Assembly (NCBI GenBank): GCA_034111025.1
Contig: JAWUYB010000033.1
Span: 1-24,671, forward strand
DNA length: 24,671 nt
Source of the DNA: CAJXJP01 sp034111025
GTDB lineage: Bacteria; Patescibacteriota; Gracilibacteria; BD1-5; UBA6164
Direction of reading: 5' to 3'
Position numbers and translations under genes: made by a program. Shown here one piece after another: positions 20,588 to 24,671 of this stretch; the stretch's first letter is position 1; each line of letters opens with the position of its first letter. The notes beneath the pieces were generated by a model. The model was not told where the DNA came from. It saw only the letters and a program-made list of their open reading frames with translations, and did no database searches.

Positions 20588-21054
20588 TGAAAATAATACT
20601 TTTTAGATTTGAAGCAGAAAAAATACATTTGTTAGAATGTGATATTAATTCTAATGAATTAACTATTTGAGATAAAAATAAAATATCTATAGAAAATATA
20701 GACAACAGATGAAAGAAATACTCTGAAATATTAGAAACATTTAAAAATTTAGAAACTAAATATTCTCCAGATTATTTTGCTTATCAATCACCTATGAAAT
20801 ATAGATGAGCTATTAAAGATGAAGAATGATATGTGAATTCATCATTATTACACTTATTTTGTGAAACAAGTAATTCTAACATAATGGAATTAACATCTCC
20901 TATAGTGAGAGAGAAACTATGATTATCTGCAAAAGATTTAAAAGAAGAACTAGAAAATGAAAAAAATAATATTTTAGAAAAATATAAAATAGCAAAATCT
21001 GATAAATTATTGGATTGATTTGTATATTTATCAGTTATGAAAAGTAGAATATAA
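20587..21054 (+). CDS. Conserved-looking protein of unknown function, possibly RNase H-like
   Basis: 155 residues, starting in the UAA of the rhodanese gene (TAATG), so the two are translationally linked. The N-terminal MKIILFRFEAEKIHLLECD could be a first pair of beta strands as in RuvC/RNase H-like folds. The segment DYFAYQSPMKYRGAIKDEE followed by a helix, NIMELTSPIVREKLG, and the alternating charged helix at the C-terminus fit that kind of fold. However, I see no certain set of catalytic acidic residues, so this is a guess. There is no signal peptide. Glycines in KYRGA, EEGY and LLDGF are UGA. The gene looks real from codon pattern, frame and neighbours. Confidence 0.75.
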
Positions 21055-21099
21055 TATTATTATAAAAAAAATAAGATAAATATTTCCTAAAATTAATAT

Positions 21100-21435
21100 A
21101 TGAATGAATTAAGCATAAAACAATCACAAAAAATTGTAGATGATTGGATAAAAAATATATGAGTAAGATATTTTTCTGAATTGACTAATCTATGAATTTT
21201 AATTGAAGAAGTTTGAGAAGTTGCACGTATTATTACGAGAACGTATGGAGAACAAAGTTTTAAGAAATCTGATGAAAAATCTGAACTTGCAGATGAGTTA
21301 GCAGATGTATTATTTGTATTAATATGTATAGCAAATCAAACAGGTATTGATTTAACTGAAGCTTTTAATAAAAATATTGAGAAAAAAACAAATCGCGATA
21401 GTGAAAGACATAAAAATAATCCTAAATTAAAATAA
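21100..21435 (+). CDS. MazG-family nucleotide pyrophosphohydrolase
   Basis: 111 residues, the length of a single-domain MazG-type enzyme. These hydrolyse (d)NTPs to monophosphates and pyrophosphate and often clear damaged or surplus nucleotides. The metal-binding helices are clear: LGILIEEVGEVARIITR (ExxE) and SELADELADVLFVLICIA (ExxxD), followed by a TGIDLTEAFNKNIEKK helix. The end, KTNRDSERHKNNP, is a typical tail of this family. UGA encodes glycine three times (IGV, LGI, VGE). The ATG at 21100 lacks a Shine-Dalgarno site. It follows the unknown gene by 45 bases and may be in the same transcript. The stop lies in the stem of a small A/T hairpin. Confidence 0.88.
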
Positions 21436-21453
21436 AAAATTAAGTTTTATTTT
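21429..21453 (+). terminator. Weak A/T-only terminator after mazG
   Basis: AAAATAAAA (21429-21437), seven-base loop, TTTTATTTT (21445-21453), T run to 21456. The UAA of mazG (21433-21435) is in the left arm. With no G-C pairs it may be leaky. Confidence 0.45.
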
Positions 21454-21488
21454 TTTAGTTATATAAATTAGTTTGTTTTAATAATAAA

Positions 21489-21497
21489 TGTTATAAT
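21489..21497 (+). promoter_or_regulatory. Extended -10 promoter of the PsiE-like gene
   Basis: TG (21489-21490), one base, TATAAT (21492-21497). No good -35 box, as expected for extended -10 promoters. Start near 21504, about 23 bases before the ATG at 21527. Confidence 0.5.
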
Positions 21498-21500
21498 AAT

Positions 21501-21520
21501 GAAATATTAGTTAATATTTC
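21501..21520. repeat. Perfect inverted repeat in the PsiE-like gene leader
   Basis: GAAATATTA-GT-TAATATTTC: 9-bp arms with a two-base spacer, directly downstream of the -10 box and spanning the predicted start point. It could be an operator for a dimeric repressor or a leader hairpin. Confidence 0.55.
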
Positions 21521-21526
21521 ATATAT

Positions 21527-22009
21527 ATGAATCAACATAATAAACATAAAAATTTCTTATTTAAGTATTTATCACAGTTTATATCAGCATCTATTTATTT
21601 ATTGATGTTATTTTTAGCAATTTTTATTTTCTATAAAATAATTTTATTAATTTATTTTGTTTGAGATGCAGCTATTGTTGAAATAATAAAGACTAGTAGC
21701 TGAGAAATGAATTTTATAGAATGAGCATCAGGGGATTGAGTAAAGTTAATTGAAAATTTTTTGAGTCATATAACATTTGTACTTATATTAGTAAAAGCAT
21801 TTAGAATTTTAGAATCTTATGCAAAACATCATCATATTGAAATAACAGATTTAGTTGAAATTGCTATTATTGCATTAATTATGGAAGTTGTATTTAATTT
21901 TGCAGTACATTCAAATTTTATAAATATATTATTTGGTTGTGTGTGAATAGCATTATTAATTATTTATGTACACTTTCCATACTTTAGAGATAAAGAAAAT
22001 AATGTATAA
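21527..22009 (+). CDS. PsiE-like membrane protein
   Basis: 160 residues with four hydrophobic segments (about 18-45, 78-92, 105-122 and 130-148). The central segment VKAFRILESYAKHHHIEITDLVEIAIIALIMEVVF (given in two parts: VKAFRILESYAKHHHIE, then ITDLVEIAIIALIMEVVF) matches the PsiE family, phosphate-starvation-inducible membrane proteins of unknown function. The histidine triplet between helices and the Glu residues in the third segment are typical polar sites of such proteins. UGA gives glycine in VGDA, SGEM, EGAS, DGVK and VGIA. It has its own extended -10 promoter with an inverted repeat in the leader. The UAA abuts a strong bidirectional terminator shared with the convergent RNHCP gene. 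The family call is moderately sure; the function is not known. Confidence 0.8.
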
Positions 22010-22050
22010 AAAAAATAAACAAAACTTAAAAAGTTTTGTTTATTTTTTTT
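22008..22050. terminator. Bidirectional terminator, 20-bp perfect stem
   Basis: Left arm 22008-22027 (A8-TAAACAAAACTT) and right arm 22031-22050 are perfect reverse complements with a three-base AAA loop. It holds the stops of both convergent genes: the UAA of the PsiE-like gene at 22007-22009, and the UAA of the RNHCP gene at 22026-22028. Confidence 0.9.
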
Positions 22051-22325
22051 ACGAAATCTATGAAATTATCATCTGGAGCTACTTTATTTAGTATTTCTTT
22101 TTTACATTTTATACATTTATGTTTGATCATATTTCATTTATTTTTTTTATGATCGATTCATACAGCTAACATAACTCAATGACACTGCGAGGCTCTATCT
22201 CATGGAAACGTTTCATCCATATGTTTAGAAGATAAGCAGTATGGACAGTGATTTCTTGCTGAACCTTCAGGATGTTTTTCTATATCTTTTCAACAATTTT
22301 CACAAGTGAAACTTTCATTTATCAT
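22026..22325 (-). CDS. RNHCP-domain zinc-ribbon protein
   Basis: 99 residues, matching the RNHCP domain (PF12647) almost end to end. It has an N-terminal zinc knuckle CENCGKDIE, then SARNHCPYCLSSKHMDE with the eponymous RNHCP, then FPGDRASQCHG, a basic linker KKNKGNMIKH, and a last knuckle KCIKCKKE followed by NKVAPDDNF. The seven or more paired cysteines suggest at least two zinc sites. The function of the family is unknown. UGA encodes glycines in CENCGK, PGDR and CHGV. The ATG at 22325 overlaps the end of the dehydratase gene by seven bases, so it is the last gene of the mraY operon. Its last codons form one arm of the shared terminator. Confidence 0.92.
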
Positions 22326-22537
22326 TTTAAATCACATATTTTTTCTTTTAATTCTAAGTCTTTATCAGTAATAGAGTGATTAGAATGAGTATATATTTCT
22401 ATATTAACTTCATTATAATTTTTAATACTTATATCTGGGTGATGATTTATTTTTTCTGATATGTCTCATACTTTATTTACAAATTTTAATGCTTCTTTAA
22501 AATTATTAAATTTATAATTCATTATAATAGGTATCAT
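22319..22537 (-). CDS. Pterin-4a-carbinolamine dehydratase, short form
   Basis: 72 residues from the ATG at 22537; the ATG at 22522 gives 67. The family dehydrates 4a-hydroxytetrahydropterins. The core is clear: FNNFKEALKFVNKVGDISEK, then INHHPDISIKNYNEVNIEIYTH (two parts: INHHPDISI, KNYNEVNIEIYTH), then SITDKDLELKEKI. The active-site His-His-Pro and the later Thr-His are kept. Usual members are about 95-100 residues; the N-terminal ~25 residues before the first strand are absent, and mraY ends one base upstream, leaving no room for them. The penultimate codon is UGA (Gly), then UAA. It overlaps the next start. No phenylalanine hydroxylase gene is seen in the window. Confidence 0.85.
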
Positions 22538-22538
22538 A

Positions 22539-23660
22539 TTATTTTTGTATCATATAAAATATAACTCAAATTATCGAAGTCATCATACCAACAAGCCAAA
22601 GCCTAAATACTACATTTTCTTCTGACCAACCTAATGCTTCTAAGTGATGATGAAACGGTGCAACTAAAAATACTTTTTTCCCTTTTCTAAATTTTTTACT
22701 AGTGAGTTGAATAATAACACTAATAGTCTCAAATATAAATATTGCTCAGATTATTATAAGTATGAATACTGTATTAGTTAACATTGCAATAATTCATAGG
22801 TTTGCTCATAATGCGAGACTTCAGACGTCTCACATATAAAATTTAGCAGGTTTTACATTGAACCAAAGAAATGCGACTAGAGCTCAAACTATACTCATAC
22901 ATAATGCTGAGAGTAAGAACATTCATTGATCATAAGTTATGAATGTATATACTCAATAATTAAATAATAATAATCATCATGCCAGTCCATCGAGACCATC
23001 TGTGAGATTAACACTATTTGATGTAGCAATAATTATAAATATGAAAAACGGAATAAACCAAAGTCATAATTCTATATCAGTACCAAATGGGTTACTCAAA
23101 GTACGTACATAGTTTCAAGCTTCGTTTAATAAATTCCAATCTAATTTAAAATAAAACCATAATGCTCATAATAACGAAAAGAATATCAATCATATCATTT
23201 TAACTCTTGCTGAGAGTCACTTAGTTCTTCATATTCACCTAATATTGAAAAAATCATCAACAAGTCATAATCAACCAACTGTTAAAAGTGTAAATAATGA
23301 TAAATAAGTTTCACTTCTATTTAATAGTGAATAATTAACTTCTAATATATTACTAATTGATAATAATTCTCGTATCCATTCATTAGTATTTATTAAATGA
23401 ATCATTCCTTGAAAAATCATACTCAGTAATACCATGAAAAATACTGTAAAAAGTATTATTGCTCATCCCATAGTAGGAGTTCATGATTTTGCTTTATGTA
23501 ATTTTTCAAAAATTGTAGCTTTTCAGATTGTTGCATCTGATCTAATTTTTTTTCAAAGTTTAAAATCTATCAATAGATTAATAAAACTAGGAATCAATAC
23601 AAATCATACAACAAATGTAGCAATTCAGAATGTAAATATTAGTACTAAATGAGATTCCAT
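22539..23660 (-). CDS. mraY: Phospho-N-acetylmuramoyl-pentapeptide transferase
   Basis: 373 residues, full length. MraY transfers phospho-MurNAc-pentapeptide to undecaprenyl phosphate, making lipid I at the inner face of the membrane. All landmarks are present: KAKSGTPTMGG, GLVDDFFNIRG (catalytic aspartates), NSVNLTDGLDGLAGG, the PAKFYMGDVGSLALGA loop, and APFHHHLEALGWSE with the His triad, followed by VVFRLW. About ten membrane segments alternate with loops. Roughly 25 of 35 glycines are UGA, many of them invariant. No Shine-Dalgarno site. Other mur genes are not adjacent, so it is separated from the usual dcw cluster. It leads a tight operon with the dehydratase (one-base gap) and the RNHCP gene. 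Confidence 0.97.
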
Positions 23661-23791
23661 AAATGTTTATTTTTAACTATATATAAAATAAATGTAGTTA
23701 ATAATATTTCTTTGTAAAGTTTCTTATTGATTTTTCATAAAATTATCATATATTTGCTGACATAAATTTATTATTTTCTATATATAAAAAA

Positions 23792-24478
23792 ATGAAAATC
23801 ACAAAAGCAATTGTAACTGCAATGAAAGAAGAAGCAGATATAATAATTGAAAAGTTTAAATTAAAAGAAACTTTGAAAAAAGGTAATATGACTATTTTTG
23901 AAGGAGAATATAAATCAGAAGACGGAACTGATAAAATTGTATTAGTACTTGCTTGAATTTGAAAAATATGTGCTGCTATGGCTACAACATATTTATTTGA
24001 AAATTATGATATTCATAAATTAATTAATATAGGTATTGCGGGGAATTTAGGAAATGTAGATATTAAGGTATGAGATGTATTTATTCCAAATACCTTCATT
24101 CAACATGATATGTATCTTCCATTTGATGGAGATCATTTAGATTATGCTAAAAAACCTATATTTTTAGAATATGCAATCTGACAAAATCTTGATCTGACTA
24201 AATTTGGTTTAGTTATGAGTGGTGTTTGTCTTACTTGAGATCAATTTATTGATAAAGAAGAATTAGTAGCTGAATTAAGAGATGAATACGGTGCTGATAT
24301 TTGTGAAATGGAAGCTTTTGCAATTTTATCTGTAGCACGTGAATATGATGCTTTAGATAAATGTGTGGTTATAAAAGCTGTTTCTGATGGAGCAGATAAT
24401 CAAGCAAAAGAATCTCACATGGATAATCTAGATTTTGCAATGAATAATTCTATTATTGTATTAGAATTAATATTATAA
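23792..24478 (+). CDS. MTA/SAH nucleosidase-like phosphorylase-family protein
   Basis: 228 residues, the usual length for 5'-methylthioadenosine/S-adenosylhomocysteine nucleosidase (MtnN/Pfs) of the PNP/UDP phosphorylase family, which removes adenine from SAM by-products. Motifs in order: TAMKEEADIII, VLVLAGIGKICAAMATTY, NIGIAGNLGNVDIKVGDVF, SGVCLTGDQFIDKEE, ADICEMEAFAILSVA (the ME that holds the ribose hydroxyls) and VIKAVSDGADNQA with the catalytic Asp. UGA encodes glycines in AGIG, VGDV and TGDQ. The start at 23792 lacks a Shine-Dalgarno site. It is divergent from mraY. Substrate preference (MTA/SAH against another nucleoside) cannot be settled from motifs alone, but the EMEA and SDGAD motifs favour MtnN. 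Confidence 0.88.
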
Positions 24479-24517
24479 AAAAAGAAGAGTGTCTTTTTTA
24501 TTTCCACTCTACTTTTT
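24479..24517. terminator. Terminator after the nucleosidase gene
   Basis: AAAAAGAAGAGTG (24479-24491) pairs with CACTCTACTTTTT (24505-24517) with one mismatch around a 13-base loop. It directly follows the UAA and can also end the minus-strand gene entering from the right. Confidence 0.75.
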
Positions 24518-24552
24518 AGGGGGCAGTTCAAATTTTATTTTCTTCTTTTTTT

Positions 24553-24671
24553 TTAATACTTTTCTGTAAAAATATTATTAGAGTCTATATTGTTTTTATT
24601 AAGTATTTCTATGGAAGAATCAATAAGTATAGGGATTCAACAAATATAAAATTCTGAAAAATGTTTAATAT
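24553..24671 (-). CDS. 3' end of a gene leaving the window
   Basis: 38 sense codons followed by UAA at 24553-24555; the start lies beyond the right edge. The visible peptide contains FSEFYICGIPILIDSS (one UGA glycine) and ends IFTEKY. A strand running into a D-S-S and then a helix (IEILNKNNI) recalls the C-terminal end of glutamate racemase (MurI), but this is far too short to assign. The terminator at 24479-24517 would end it. Confidence 0.5.

Noticed and set aside
23434..23652. 72-codon plus-strand frame
   Set aside because: Antisense to the N-terminal part of mraY.
1..24671. CRISPR array, rRNA, tRNA or insertion sequence
   Set aside because: I saw no regularly spaced repeats, no tRNA cloverleaf or rRNA core motifs, and no transposase. 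The only tandem repeat is the coding hexamer at 12793-12858.

Overview
Genetic code and organism. The window is very AT-rich. Almost every gene is broken by UGA codons in the standard code but reads cleanly when UGA is glycine (translation table 25). UGA falls on invariant glycines: the zinc motif HELGHNFGMGH of a metalloprotease, MGDVGS and TPTMGG of MraY, and LPGFGP of UvrC. Tryptophan is still UGG, and genes end in UAA or UAG. This points to the candidate phyla Gracilibacteria (BD1-5/GN02) or Absconditabacteria (SR1). I cannot separate the two from the sequence alone.

Layout. 1-422 (-): 5' part of a secreted protein. 494-4879 (-): a 1461-residue secreted DUF1800-DUF1501 fusion. 5084-6952 (-): uvrC. 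7009-7176 (+): a small membrane protein with a Shine-Dalgarno site. 7212-7883 (-): a PH-like membrane protein. 8105-8899 (-): exonuclease III. 9046-13518 (+): a 1490-residue secreted gametolysin-like metalloprotease with an (Asn-Glu)11 tract. 13631-14191 (+): grpE. 14303-15592 and 15698-17239 (+): two tandem paralogous 3D-domain/peptidoglycan-binding secreted proteins, the first cut by an in-frame UAA. 17305-18063 (+): cdsA. 18112-19447 (-): a hypothetical gene and tilS. 19646-22009 (+): rhodanese lipoprotein, unknown protein, MazG and PsiE-like protein. 22026-23660 (-): tightly packed mraY, pterin carbinolamine dehydratase and RNHCP zinc protein. 23792-24478 (+): MTA/SAH nucleosidase. 24553-24671 (-): 3' end of a gene leaving the window.

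How it fits together. The housekeeping genes cover DNA repair (uvrC, xth), chaperone exchange (grpE), tRNA modification (tilS), nucleotide and SAM clean-up (mazG, nucleosidase), and the envelope (mraY, cdsA). They sit among large secreted proteins that could act on external protein or peptidoglycan. That would suit a host-attached or predatory cell, but it is inference. Genes are compact. Several stop codons lie inside long, nearly perfect inverted repeats that look like intrinsic terminators, some shared by convergent genes.

Most unusual signal. cdsA has no internal UGA although it has 12 glycines. It has a clear Shine-Dalgarno site, which nearly all its neighbours lack. Its natural C-terminus is a UGA lying in the loop of a terminator hairpin. 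It looks like a standard-code gene in a UGA=Gly genome. The only other gene with a strong Shine-Dalgarno site (7009-7176) also has no UGA.
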